From the NCBI GenBank assembly GCA_030374765.1, contig JARGXX010000097.1:496001-560000 (forward strand): a DNA stretch of 64,000 nucleotides, read 5' to 3'. Under the pieces are notes generated by a model. That model saw only the letters and a list, made by a program, of their open reading frames with translations, made no database searches and had not been told where the DNA came from. Below are positions 21,315-31,862 of the stretch, piece after piece. Within the stretch, counting starts at the first letter, position 1. Each line of letters starts with the position of its first letter. A program made the position numbers and the translations under genes. The DNA is from Agarophyton chilense. Its lineage: Eukaryota > Rhodophyta > Florideophyceae > Gracilariales > Gracilariaceae.

Positions 21315-23384
21315 GTGGTGCCTGCGGACCCTGGAAGGGTTCCCCCGCCGTTACCTCAAGCCGCTCCGAAAGGCAAGAGTAAGGGGTCGAAGTCCTCCAA
21401 GAACAACAAGCTACCGCCTAAGGCGTCGAAGAATGGACCCAATTCTGGTGCTGGACCGGCCCCTGCCGTGGATGACCCGGCTCTTGCCGACGAAAAGGCC
21501 CAGAAAAACGAGTTCCACATCGACAACAACTCAAGTGTGAGGCAGCAGATCCGCGTAATGCGGGAAGCGCACAATGCCTTCGTGGAAGAGTTCGAAGCCC
21601 TGCGTTCCAGGTGTGATGGCTCTTCTATGAAGGAAGTGGTTGACGACCTCCGCTTGTTGCGGGCGGACGTCAACACCCTGTTGGAATGCTTTGGTGGTCC
21701 CGCCGCTTACGTGGAAGGTGTCGAGACCCGATTCAATCGTGTTAGCGCCCGTCTCCAGACGTTAGAACAAACCATCTTGATGGAAGACGTCCCGGAGAAG
21801 CCGGTTGCTGTGTCGCACCAAGCGAAACACGAGAGGAAAAGGGACGATACCCGCCGTCGGCGTGGAAAGCGTGACAGCGATGACTCGGACTCGTCGAACT
21901 CCTCACGGTCGTCGCGTGGCTCTCACCATTCAAATGGGTCGGACTCGTCAGATTCGTCTTCTGACGATGGCCATCGCAGGCGTTCATCCCGTTCTAAACG
22001 GTCGTCTGCCACCCAAGGTGTGATCCGCGCCCGCGAGAAGGAAAGGAAACACTCCGGGTTGAAGGAGCTGAAATGCACCAACCCCCTGTACAAGAAGTTG
22101 GTTTCTTACCGATACTATCGGCTAGAGAACTTCTCTTTGGATCGCACGCCCCTTGGCACGGGTAGAGTGAAGGATTGCATAAAGCGTATGCAACTGTCCC
22201 TCAGGAACCAGAGCTTTTATGGAGAAGAACCCATTTTGGTGTTGGATTTCCTTGCCAGGTTCGTCGCCGAAGCGGATATTCTCGGTATGACCGAAGGACA
22301 GGCGTTTATTGCACTCCTTTACTTTATGAAAGGCCTCGCCGAGGATCAATACAACTCTGTAAGAGGTTCGTCTAGAGCCTCCGAAGGAGGGGTAACCTGC
22401 TGGCCAGAAGCAGTACAATACCTCTTGAGGTCCTACGCCACTAATTACGCGATTCAGTCGGCCATTCTCGCTCTTCGCGATACGCGCCAGAAGTCTAAAG
22501 AAACGGAAACCGAATTCTCGGTGCGCCTGAACAAGGCTTTCCCCCGTAGTGGGAACGTACACTCCGCCGGAGAGCGCTGCACCATGTTCATCGATGGACT
22601 GGACCCCGCTATCCGAATACTCGTGGCCCGTTACCGGGAAGACCGAAGGAAGACCACGTATCTGGAGTTGGTCCAACACGCGCAAGCGGAAGGTGACGCT
22701 TTAAGAGCTCGTGCCCCCGGACATAGGTCGCAAACCGCCAAGGCGTTGGTGATGGAAACAAAGTCACCATCCCTATCGCTGATTGCGAGTGAGCGCCCCC
22801 AACAGGAGTACGACAACGTACACTTCGCCCGAAGCGATATCCATTCGGTCCCGACAACCGAACTACCGTCTACGACGGACGACTCATATGACACGTCCCA
22901 GGATGGACCCCTGCTGTACGCAGACTCTCCCCGTGTTCATGGACCTCGCATCCCGTATTCAAACGGTGCGCTCCGACAGAGTCGCCCTGGATGGAAGGAT
23001 ACCCGCCAAGCGGTGAAGTTCAAGGATGCTCGCTCCGGTTTGCAGCCCTCACGCCAGGGACTCATATGCCACATATGCTACGAACACGCTCAAATTTCAC
23101 CGGACTGTATCCTCACCATGAGGGAAGTAGCCCGAGTAGTCGGTAATTATGAGGCGTTGACCCCAGTGGAAAAGCGGATTGTTCCGATGACGTCTTATCT
23201 TCGAGCGAAGATCGATTTTCCACGGAGTATTCCGGAGGCGAAACCGCGCAATGCGTTGCTTTACCCTGCCGAGCAGGCTTCCGACCACCGCCCCGTTCTT
23301 TCAAACCCAGCCGCTGGCGCCCCATTGCTAGTGGTTCAGGATTCTGAGGCCCCGCCCCAGGCGGATGGGACCCAGGAAAACTGA
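21315..23384 (+). CDS. Gypsy-2 copy A gag, 689 residues
   Basis: A long open frame whose N-terminal third is Lys/Pro-rich, followed by a possible coiled coil (residues 75-155) and a Ser/Arg/Asp-rich stretch (about 175-240, RRRGKRDSDDSDSSNSSRSS type). Residues about 300-480 read like a retrotransposon gag capsid domain (VLDFLARFVAEADILGMTEGQAFIALLYFMKGLA, YAIQSAILALRDTRQKSKETETEF, MFIDGLDPAI). A Cys/His group (CHICYEHAQISPDC, about residue 600) sits where a zinc knuckle would be, with unusual spacing. It would form the particle shell. The start at 21315 is the first ATG in frame after the repeat border. Matching gag of copy D lies outside the window. Confidence 0.75.
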   Translation: MVPADPGRVPPPLPQAAPKGKSKGSKSSKNNKLPPKASKNGPNSGAGPAPAVDDPALADEKAQKNEFHIDNNSSVRQQIRVMREAHNAFVEEFEALRSRCDGSSMKEVVDDLRLLRADVNTLLECFGGPAAYVEGVETRFNRVSARLQTLEQTILMEDVPEKPVAVSHQAKHERKRDDTRRRRGKRDSDDSDSSNSSRSSRGSHHSNGSDSSDSSSDDGHRRRSSRSKRSSATQGVIRAREKERKHSGLKELKCTNPLYKKLVSYRYYRLENFSLDRTPLGTGRVKDCIKRMQLSLRNQSFYGEEPILVLDFLARFVAEADILGMTEGQAFIALLYFMKGLAEDQYNSVRGSSRASEGGVTCWPEAVQYLLRSYATNYAIQSAILALRDTRQKSKETETEFSVRLNKAFPRSGNVHSAGERCTMFIDGLDPAIRILVARYREDRRKTTYLELVQHAQAEGDALRARAPGHRSQTAKALVMETKSPSLSLIASERPQQEYDNVHFARSDIHSVPTTELPSTTDDSYDTSQDGPLLYADSPRVHGPRIPYSNGALRQSRPGWKDTRQAVKFKDARSGLQPSRQGLICHICYEHAQISPDCILTMREVARVVGNYEALTPVEKRIVPMTSYLRAKIDFPRSIPEAKPRNALLYPAEQASDHRPVLSNPAAGAPLLVVQDSEAPPQADGTQEN

Positions 23385-23422
23385 TTTCGGGAGTCTCCCC
23401 TTCGGGAGAGGCGTCCCGAACA

Positions 23423-24139
23423 GTGAGGTTGACGGCGCCCAAGGCGTCCCCGCCTCGCTCCCCGGTCCAAATCCTCTCAAGGAAACAGGCCGTCTCAGAC
23501 GTGGACTCTGAACACTTTAGTGTTTTACCTCGACCGTGGAAACGGGTACATCACAACCGGTTCCCGGAAAGAGTCATAGTCATGACGAAGCGAAACTTTA
23601 AAGTTTACGCTGACCTAGGCCTTACTACCAAGTTCATGGTGCGTTTTCTCACTGTGTTGGATACAGGTACAGAACCGAACTTCGTCGTGGATTCTATCCT
23701 ACCACCTGCTTTGCAGTCGCACATCCGCCGTGGCGTAGCGTTAGACGCCGCTGACGCTGGTAACAACCCGTTAGAAACGGTTGGAGTGATCGATATGGTG
23801 GTACGCTTAGGACCCTGCGTCGTGAAGCTGCACTTTATTGTCTGTCGGTCACTCCCCGCCCCTCTCATCTTGGGTTGTGATTTTTGCGACCGTTTCGTCG
23901 AAGCGATTGTACCCCGCTTAAAGCGTGTGGAATTGGACGATGGATCCTCTGTTCCCATCGTCCGCCGTCCACCGAAGCGTACATCGAAGAAGAATGTTCC
24001 TCTTCCTGCTGCACAGGAGTTCCCCGCCGCTTTTCGCGAGTCTACAAAGCTTCGTGTCGACGAGTCGATTTGCATTCCGCCAAAGTCCCACTCTTGGGTG
24101 CGTGTCAGTTCTCGTCAGCACGGTACTCGAATCGTTTGA
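23423..24139 (+). CDS. Gypsy-2 copy A protease frame
   Basis: 238-residue frame with an aspartic-protease signature: FLTVLDTGTEPNFV (active-site DTG near residue 78) and a C-terminal LPAPLILGCDFCDRFV (flap/ILG motif). It starts 39 bp downstream of the gag stop in another phase, so in the family it may be made by frameshifting or as part of a longer polyprotein. It would cut the polyprotein during particle maturation. Confidence 0.7.
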   Translation: MRLTAPKASPPRSPVQILSRKQAVSDVDSEHFSVLPRPWKRVHHNRFPERVIVMTKRNFKVYADLGLTTKFMVRFLTVLDTGTEPNFVVDSILPPALQSHIRRGVALDAADAGNNPLETVGVIDMVVRLGPCVVKLHFIVCRSLPAPLILGCDFCDRFVEAIVPRLKRVELDDGSSVPIVRRPPKRTSKKNVPLPAAQEFPAAFRESTKLRVDESICIPPKSHSWVRVSSRQHGTRIV

Positions 24140-24418
24140 CCGATACCATCACTTTCGAACAGGCATCAACTCGCTTTCGCGGATGGAATGGTTCACATTG
24201 AGCCCGACAAGTCGTTTTGTGTATGTGTTTCCAACTTTGGAGAGAAACACCAGTATCTGGTTAGGAACCAAGTCATTGGAAGAGTTGCTCCTCACCCCAT
24301 GTCTATCTTTACCCTTCAAGGGGATCGTACTGGTTCAACCGGAATGGGTCACCCTGAGGAGGGGGATAATCTCGTCCGAGGTCCCTAGTCTACACTGAAC
24401 TTATCCACACTGCCGTGT

Positions 24419-27091
24419 GTGTCGCCACCAGCAGTACTGGTTAATTTATCCAATGGTTCTTGGATTGCTGTCATCGACTACCGTCGGTTCTGCACGACTG
24501 ACGTCGGAAAGATACCACCTCAGTTGGTGAATTTCAAAGCCCAGCCATTGCTGGATGGGCTACCGAATTGTTCGGATCATGAGAGTTGCTGGAACTCGTG
24601 GCTTTCAGTAATGCCTTCCGCTGTTCAGCGTTCGATGGCCTGCATACGCCCAAGGCGCAGAGGAGGGCCATTTAACAGAACTCTGGATGCTTCAGCCCCT
24701 CGCAACGAGGATGGTTCTCAGAATCCCTCGCATATTGCGGAAGTTCCCGTTTCTACGGTAGGGCTAGTCTATCCCATCCAGATGGTTGCTTTACCCGCCA
24801 AAAAGCGATTCCCGCTCTACAACCCACCCGTGGGACTCTCTGATATACCGATTCAATTGGACGCTGGCCTGAATGGCCTTTCTTCTCTCACGCCACTGCG
24901 CGGTGTCTATCCCCGCCAGTTGGGCGTTTCTATAACTCTTTATGCCACTCCGTCTAAGGAAGGGGAAGAGGATGTTGATTCTCGTCGAGAGACTGTTACC
25001 GCTTCGTCGCGTCATGATAACGGTGGTACACGGAGCTCTGGACACATCGAAATAGATATTGGTGGACGGAAAGCTTCGTCGACGGACGTGTCCTGCACTC
25101 ATCTGCACCGTGCCACTGATGCTGAGTCCTCTCGAGGAAGTTCTACCGCATCTGTGCACGATGGCACTCTCCACGGGGATTCTGGTTTGCAGAAAGCGCC
25201 ACGCAATGGAAAGGCTCCCGCCGAAGCGAAGTCGTTGCTGAATGTTAGTCGCGCTCGCGAAACATCACCGGCACCGCCGTTGGAAGACATTCGTGGTTCT
25301 TTGCATTTGCATCCCGTGAATCACGGTTCGCTTTCGACAGCATTGCTGGGTACTGAAAGGAATGCCCTCGTGGGCTCCCTTAAGCCGATCTCGTCCGACG
25401 GCTCAACTCGTATAGTACGGAAGGACATACCAGTTATACCGGGCAAGCACACCGTACCTCGCGAGGAAACCCAACCCAGGACACTGGAATCTGATGTCGA
25501 TCAACCGCAAATGTGCGAGAGAAACCCGAATGTCTCGGTTGTTACCAAAACTGTCGTCGTGGTCGCAAGGGTCAGTCCGGATGCTTTACACGTTGAAGAT
25601 GACGGAGGGCAGCCCGACATTCCGTGTTATGATGGAACTACGCTAGTCATAACATCCACTCTGGATCTTTTGCCCTTTTGGGGAAGGTCTACCGCTTTTG
25701 TGTCGGATGGTGCCCACCAATGGGATTCAACATCTGTTGTCTTGCCACAAAGTGGAAAATCTCTCGCCGAAGCGATCTTGTCGAAGGATTATTTTCGCGC
25801 TTGCGACACTGAACCGGCTGTGCCGTCGAGCGTTGATCCGCAGCCCGTGGGTCACGGTTCGTCGACACTAGCTACGCTGGACACTACAGAGCAGGCCCTC
25901 TCGGGATCCTCTGAGCCGACTACACCGGAAGTGTGGACACCAACTGCACGGCAGGATACACCGGCTAGGCCGGGCAAGCACACCGTACAGGACGGGAGAA
26001 ACACACCCAGCACGCTTGACACTGGTTCAGGACGCTCGCGCAGTCGCGGATACAGTCCGATTGTCTCGGTTGACCCCGACAGTATTGTCGAAGTCGCACC
26101 GGTCACTCCGGAGAACGGAAACGTCGATGACGGAAGCACCTCGTCGCCGAGTGAAGTTGGACCCTCGAGAGGGATAGTTTGTGACGACCTTGCTTCCCAG
26201 AGGGACAATTCGCAGGAAAAGTCACAGCACGTTCGTGATGGAGACACGGTTGAGCCGGAGATGCACGCCCGACGTGGTACTTTGTCGCCGAAGCTAGCCG
26301 ACACACCGGCAACGCCGTTGCACACGCCCTCACGGGAGGAGGCGGAACGCAGCACGGCGCGGAGCGCTCCCAGCCATCAGCTGGTCACGTCCCGTGACCA
26401 AGTGGCACCCGACAGGGGAGATGCACCAATAGGCGCTCGAGGCGATTCAACCGTCAAGAGACGACGCCCCGTGGCAAAACCGCCTCCTGCGTCAAGTTCA
26501 TCACCGTCGCGACGGATTCCACTAAGGAAACTCGCGGAGAGCGATCCAGAAATCCAGCTTTGGGATGAGTCCGCGTTCCCCCGAAGGGTGGTTTCTGCAC
26601 GAGAAGTCTCGGTAAGCTCCCCGACCCGAAAACTGGGAGAATTGCCCTATGGGAAGGCCTTCGGCCGAAGCCGTCGAAATGACGATTCTTGTCACGACGC
26701 CATGGCGGAAGTACCACGCCAAGCGGTCAAAGCCTCCCAGAAACCGGTTTGTATCCGTACCCGGGTCAAGGAAAGGCCGTACCAAGCCGTGGACCCCTGC
26801 GGGGACGGACACAGTAGCCCACACGCGATGGCGGAAAACTGCCAGTATGGCACTGTGACACAGGCACGGCAGGGCCGGAAATTCTACGACCACTTCGTTA
26901 TCGACCACGTCGTGGAGCATTCTTACCATCGGGATGGTTACATACAGTATCGCGTCCGTTGGCACGGGTTGGGTCGCGAATGGGATTCCATTGAGCCAAT
27001 GCAGCACCTCCCACGTTCTAAAGTGGTTTCATATCACTGCAGGACGCGGACGGGAATCCCGGCATCGGTGGTGAAAGCCCAAGTGGGATAG
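24419..27091 (+). CDS. Gypsy-2 copy A linker-chromodomain frame, 890 residues
   Basis: Open frame. A short N-terminal trace (SWIAVIDYRRF, matching SWRFCIDYRRL of copy D) is all that remains of reverse transcriptase. Most of it is a low-complexity Ser/Pro/Thr/Arg linker that also occurs in copy D after integrase (LNGLSSLTP.RGVYPR..GVS, SSRHDN, PVGHGSST). The last 70 residues are a chromodomain (FVIDHVVEHSYHRDGYIQYRVRWHGLGREWDSIEPMQHLP), a module that guides integration toward marked chromatin. The linker holds a diverged internal duplication with a period of about 532 bp (25310 and 25841), of which copy D has one unit. That such a long frame stays open without the catalytic core is unusual. 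Confidence 0.72.
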   Translation: MSPPAVLVNLSNGSWIAVIDYRRFCTTDVGKIPPQLVNFKAQPLLDGLPNCSDHESCWNSWLSVMPSAVQRSMACIRPRRRGGPFNRTLDASAPRNEDGSQNPSHIAEVPVSTVGLVYPIQMVALPAKKRFPLYNPPVGLSDIPIQLDAGLNGLSSLTPLRGVYPRQLGVSITLYATPSKEGEEDVDSRRETVTASSRHDNGGTRSSGHIEIDIGGRKASSTDVSCTHLHRATDAESSRGSSTASVHDGTLHGDSGLQKAPRNGKAPAEAKSLLNVSRARETSPAPPLEDIRGSLHLHPVNHGSLSTALLGTERNALVGSLKPISSDGSTRIVRKDIPVIPGKHTVPREETQPRTLESDVDQPQMCERNPNVSVVTKTVVVVARVSPDALHVEDDGGQPDIPCYDGTTLVITSTLDLLPFWGRSTAFVSDGAHQWDSTSVVLPQSGKSLAEAILSKDYFRACDTEPAVPSSVDPQPVGHGSSTLATLDTTEQALSGSSEPTTPEVWTPTARQDTPARPGKHTVQDGRNTPSTLDTGSGRSRSRGYSPIVSVDPDSIVEVAPVTPENGNVDDGSTSSPSEVGPSRGIVCDDLASQRDNSQEKSQHVRDGDTVEPEMHARRGTLSPKLADTPATPLHTPSREEAERSTARSAPSHQLVTSRDQVAPDRGDAPIGARGDSTVKRRRPVAKPPPASSSSPSRRIPLRKLAESDPEIQLWDESAFPRRVVSAREVSVSSPTRKLGELPYGKAFGRSRRNDDSCHDAMAEVPRQAVKASQKPVCIRTRVKERPYQAVDPCGDGHSSPHAMAENCQYGTVTQARQGRKFYDHFVIDHVVEHSYHRDGYIQYRVRWHGLGREWDSIEPMQHLPRSKVVSYHCRTRTGIPASVVKAQVG

Positions 27092-27099
27092 TAGCCCAC

Positions 27100-28565
27100 C
27101 TTGGTGGAGAGAAGGAGAACTATGGTTGTTTGGTCGGAAATGGAGAAGAAGGAGTATGGTTGGCTTTGTTATTCATGCCGTTCATACAGGAGTGGCTCTC
27201 ACTTGGTGTGAGGTCACAATAATGCTCGCTCTTAGCGGTCGGGTACCGACTGTTGTCGTGTCTGATCGCCCCTTTCGTTTTCGGTTGTTTACACTTGATT
27301 GGTTTTTCATCCAGCTTGCTGGTTCACGATTGCTTCTGTGATCCGTAATCACGGTTTTTCCCCATTCGTTATGGTGTACAACAACCGATGGCACCGTTTC
27401 TTGATCAGCTTTGTTGCGGCTGGTCGCCCACGAGTCGTGGTGGTGAAGCCCCATACTTGGGATGTGGACTTGGTCCATCACCGTTTCGCGGGTGCTACTG
27501 TACACTACAGGTCACCTGGAGACCTTCCTCGTTTGTTTATTAATCGTTCAGAACGATTCGGCTCCCCGTTTGCTTACGGTTGCTTTCTCCGGAATCGGAT
27601 GTTTCATCTCTACAGTAATACCTGGATTCCAGTTGCGGAAACCCCGTTACTCCAGGAATACTACTCTGATTCGGATGAGACTTGTACACAGACTATTCTA
27701 GAGATAAACAAGCGCCTTGGCGAAGACGGAACCCAATTATCTTGGAAAACGTCAGAGATATGACATCTTTTCAGTTTGCCGCTCTATTCTTATCCTGAAC
27801 TGAAACAGGTCGCGACTTCCCACTTAATGGTGTTCAATCTTCCCATTCTTAGGTGCAATTGCAAGTTCTGTTTCTTGTGAGTACGCCGACTAGTTGGGTT
27901 AGTGCCAGGACTTTTGCATCTGAAGTTATCCGCGTTTTGCGTTGTGGACCGCTTTGAACCCGGTAATCCTGGTTTGGACCGGTGGAAAAACCGCCCGTCC
28001 GCGGGAAGCTGGAACTCGGTTCGAGACAAGATCTCCCTTGGGAGTTAGTAGACAACACGGGAAGGACACTGGAAGTCAAGACCCACGACACCGGGCACTA
28101 GCCGTGTTGACGAAGCTCGTGCGCTCCTACCCTTGCGGGGGGGAGGTGGTCCGATGATTTGGTGGCCGCGTACTCTCTCAGGGAGGAATCGGAACGCCTC
28201 AGGGAGGAATGTGAAGGCTATGAGACTGACAAAAACACCTCATGGAGGGATATACCGCGCAAGCAGAGGTGGAACACAACCGAACAATCGGGATGGCGGA
28301 CTACAGTATCCACAACAAGGGAACCCGACAAGGAATGGTCGTGAAACTTGGTGATTGCGCCTCACTCTTGTTGATGATCCCAACCGCAACTCGCGGGGCG
28401 CACTGCGATCGCAGATAGAATTTCTCTCTCATGAGGATGAGCCGATAAAATCGGAGTGGATTCGCTCAAGGCGGAGGTGTCTACCGGTTACAGAAATGTG
28501 GACGTGCACAGCGGATGTATTCCCGACGGCGTCGACGTCCCTCGTCGAGGTTGTCGCTCCGTCTG
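27100..28565 (+). other. Variable region of copy A between chromodomain and 3' LTR
   Basis: After the shared CCCACCTTGGTGGA just past the pol stop, copy A and copy D stop matching until the polypurine tract. Copy A holds a 154-codon plus-strand frame (27299-27763, with WHRFLISFV, PHTWDVDLVHHRF, MFHLYSNTWIP) that I cannot assign; shorter frames on both strands follow. No signal peptide or membrane segment is obvious. The corresponding region of copy D (57314-59465) carries an unrelated antisense frame. Confidence 0.5.
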
Positions 28566-28577
28566 AGAAGGGGGATA

Positions 28578-29306
28578 TGTGGTGCACGCCCTCTGGGAGG
28601 GGTTCTGAAGGACTTAGTAGTTTTCCCGAAACATTCGGATGCGCAGGGCGTAGCTGCAGCGCGCCGTGGCCCCGACTTGGGTGCAACTGACACACGTGTA
28701 ACGTGGTTGGCCAAGGAGAGGCTGGCACAGCATTGCTGGATATGTTCTCTATTTATTTAGATTTATTACACTAGGTTAGGGAGTTTTCTACAGTACTCTA
28801 CACTATATAGTGCCAGGGCGATCTCGCCCTGACACTCAGTAAACTTCCCCAACCAGGGTTCTTGGCTCTAAGTCTTTTTCCGCTTTCGCGAGTCTTCCAC
28901 ACTCTACAGAGGTGAAGCCGCGTTACTAACGGTAGACTTATCCACCCTGCGTCAACAGGAGACTCACCGCTGTTAGCGTGTATGTCTTTCATACCACTGC
29001 CGTGTTCTCGCCCCAGTATTGGGTTTGCTACATATTTCTTTTGGCTCTCGTGGCCCATGCCCCCGATTGCCCCCACTGGGTGGTCCCCCCTTTTATCACT
29101 TGCCCACTCCCGTGGAATACAGCTCATACCTGGTCTGCTCCCTTCTAGCATCCCGCACTCTCCCCGCTTGGCGTGCCGGTGAACCTCAGCCTTACACCCC
29201 GACTTAGTCGTGTTCACTCCGGAGAGGCTCCGTCGCCGTGCTACCCTCCTTGGAGGAAGACTCGGACATCTTCGTGTGTTTCCGCCGCCCTTGGCGTTGC
29301 ACTACA
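28578..29306 (+). repeat. 3' LTR of Gypsy-2 copy A
   Basis: 729 bp, TGTGGTGCACG at the start, GCACTACA at the end. Ends were set by alignment with the solo LTR at 38736-39599 and with the LTR of copy D. It has a 12-bp palindrome CACTATATAGTG (28801-28812) followed by a stem CAGGGCGA/TCGCCCTG (28814-28831). It abuts a Copia fragment at 29307. Confidence 0.8.
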
Positions 29307-31115
29307 GATTTGATCAATACCCGCTCGTCAATGCGTATGCCCGGGAAGAAGAGACCTTTCTGAAGACCGCTCGTGTTGTTTGCATTCGAGATATTCCTAA
29401 AGGAGCTAACGTCATCAACAGTCATACGCTCTATAAGATCAAGCACAATGACGATGGATCCTTGAAGTTGAAAGCCCGAATCGCGCCGCATGGAAACGAA
29501 GACGCTCTCAAACACACCCTCAGCAAAGACTGCGCCACCTGCTCGCCGACTGGGCTTCGTATCCTAGAATCTGTGGAATCTCTTTTTGGCTGGACACTTC
29601 ATAAGGCAGACGTTAAAGCCGCATTCTTACAGACCGGTGCTGCTGAAAGAGATGTGTATGTGAAGCCACCTGCTGAGAGTCACATGCGTGCGACACATGT
29701 ATGGGTTCTTTAAACTGCTGCGTAGGGCTTAGTCAACGCCAACGCTAAATGGCAATCAAAGTCAGATGCCGTGATGCCAGAACTTGGACTAGAGCAATCC
29801 AAGCACATACCCCAGCTTTTCTTCAAAAAAAGGATGGAAAGCTAGCACTTCTGGTTGCCAAGGTCGTAGATGACCTCAAGGCAGCAGGGGTAGGAGACCA
29901 TGCCAAACAGTTTCTCTCAGCCTTTGATCAGAAGTTCAAGTTCGGCACGGTTAACTGCGGACCAGGTCACATGAGGTATTTCAGAATCAACACAATCCAA
30001 AATGAAGACTTTTCTATCGCAAGCAATGCCGACGACAAGCTTGAGGCGATAGGCGAGTGTCCGATCTCTAGACATCGGCGCAAAGAAAGCTCTGAAATTA
30101 TCAACGCAATCGAGGAAGCTACGTACGCATCTATCAACAGCTCCATTGGCTGGATTGGAACCACTGCTTCTCCTATTTGTGCATTTTACGCAAGCTTTCT
30201 CCAGCAGAAAGCGCCTCAGACCCAAGTTCACCACCTTGTCGAACAGACAACTATTACTCGTCGCTTGAAGAATCTTGGCACTACCATAATGTACTCGCGC
30301 CCAAAAGATAACTCTGACTACGAGCTTTTGATTCTTGTCTTTGCTGATGCATCTCGAATCGACGATGTAGGACAGATAGGCGTCATCACTGGACTTCTGC
30401 TAGGTCCCATGCAAAAAGCGTCCATTTATCACGTTATCTCGTGGATTTCTCACAAGGCTAAGCGTCCTGTTCGCAGTGTTCCCGCGGCAGAAGTTTTTGC
30501 CGCCGCAGAGGGCATCGACGACGGCAAGGTAGTCTGCAATGTGTACAATGAACTACTGAATGTGAAGGTTAAATTGCATATTTGTGTTGACTCAAAGGAT
30601 CTCTTCAGTTCTATGTCGACTCAGAAACTATCAATTGATAAGTCGATTCGCGGAGATGTGGGCTCCATCAGGTACGAGTTTCAAACAGGTGCCGTCGACA
30701 CGATATCTTGGATTCCTGGCACCACAAACATCGCAGATCCACTCACAAAGGAAGACAGCTGCCTCACCGATGCACTACAACTAACTATGTTCACTGGGAA
30801 ACTGACGATGGACTACGACTCCGTGGCCGAAACACAGAAGTGTGAAAAGAACTTTGGCTAAAAAGAGAGCGATATGAATGTAGACACTCTCGTAGACTCT
30901 ATCGAAAGCGCTCATATACAATGCATCTCCATTTGTATTTGAATCCTGTATTACACGACGCCCGGTCTCACCTTACGTGACAACCGCTTGTGCATGGAGC
31001 CTCATGGCTACAAATACCAGAACTTGCACTCCGTTAAAGACGAGTAAAGACGACCAGACTGTACTTCGACTACACTCTCTGCTTAGATTCCTGTATATAA
31101 CTCCGATCATACTTA
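29307..31115 (+). mobile_element. Copia fragment: reverse transcriptase, RNase H and 3' LTR
   Basis: Related to Copia-1 and Copia-2 (DQYPLVNAY..EETFLKTAR, KADVKAAFLQTGAAERDVYV, KVVDDLKAAG, LVFADASRIDDVGQIGV, WIPGTTNIADPLTKEDS). It starts abruptly at the LTR of Gypsy-2 copy A, so gag, protease and integrase are gone. RNase H ends at 30861, then a purine tract and an LTR-like sequence (30873-31115). About one or two interruptions in what remains. Being in the same orientation as copy A and directly adjacent, the junction may mark the insertion of A into it or a deletion. Confidence 0.82.
30873..31115 (+). repeat. 3' LTR of the Copia fragment
   Basis: 243 bp beginning TATGAATG after the purine tract AAAAAGAGAGCGA and ending CATACTTA. 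Start and end resemble the TATGAG...TTA ends of the Copia-2 LTR, which supports this boundary. A TATATAA sequence lies near 31095. No partner LTR is in the window. Confidence 0.6.
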
Positions 31116-31860
31116 GTGGTTGCATATTCAAGGCGAACTGACAAAGCTGACTACGAACTCAATTTTATCGTATTCTTTGATGCATTTCGTATCGATGATG
31201 TTCGACAACTGGGAATTATAACTGACCTGTTGATAGGCAAGATGCATAAGAATGAAATCTACCATGTTCTCTCCTAGAGTTTACGCAAGGAAAAGCGCTC
31301 AGTGAAAAGTGTGCCAGCAGCAAAAACATTGCAGCAGGAGAAGGGATAGATAAAGGGAAGAATGTCAAGAACGTCTATCGAGAGCTATTGGACATGGAAG
31401 TTAAGTTGAAAATTTTATTCGACTCTAAAGACTTGTTCACGTCGATGTCTACGCAGAAATATTCCATCGACTATTCAATCAGAAGTGATGTCGGCAGCAT
31501 TAGATTTGAGTTTTGAAACGGAACTGTAGACTCGATCTCATGGATTTCCGGCTTCGTAAATCTAGCTGATCCCCTCACGGAAAAGGATGGCTGTTTATCT
31601 GATGCACTACAGATAATATTGTTTACTGGAAGATTGATCATTGATCTTAGCGATGTGTCTGAGACAAAGAGTTTAAAAAAGCATTTCGTTTAGCCGAAAA
31701 AAAGAGGAATGTAGACTTCATGGACTTCTAGTGGTACGCACGAGAAAACAAATGTTACATTGCAACGTCTTATGTCTATTGAAATGTACCACAAAGCACT
31801 AGTCTGTAGACAGAACTCTGAACTTTATAAGGACACAGCCTCTGCTGCCAAAAGTAATCT
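31116..31860 (+). mobile_element. Older Copia RNase H fossil with LTR remnant
   Basis: Sequence resumes in RNase H of another Copia-1/2-like element (YELNFIVFFDAFRIDDVRQLGIITDLLIGKM, GIDKGKNVKNVYRELLDMEVKL, STQKYSIDYSIRSDVGSIRFEF, NLADPLTEKDG) and ends near 31690. A purine tract (AAAAAAAGAGGAA) and a probable LTR start (TGTAGACTTC) follow. More decayed than the fragment before it, with several interruptions. Confidence 0.7.
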
Positions 31861-31862
31861 GA

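Larger units (their letters stand above)
21290..29306 (+). mobile_element. Gypsy-2 copy A: pol-poor derivative with 3' LTR
   Basis: Parts in order: gag (21315-23384), protease frame (23423-24139), a long frame with only a trace of reverse transcriptase, then a Ser/Pro-rich linker and a chromodomain (24419-27091), a variable region (27100-28565), a polypurine tract (GAGAAGGGGGATA, 28565-28577) and the 3' LTR (28578-29306). The reverse transcriptase core, RNase H and integrase core are not visible, so any movement would have needed proteins from a relative such as copy D. The 5' LTR is absent; a dispersed repeat sits there instead. Apart from the missing pol core, few breaks are seen in the retained frames. 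Confidence 0.8.
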
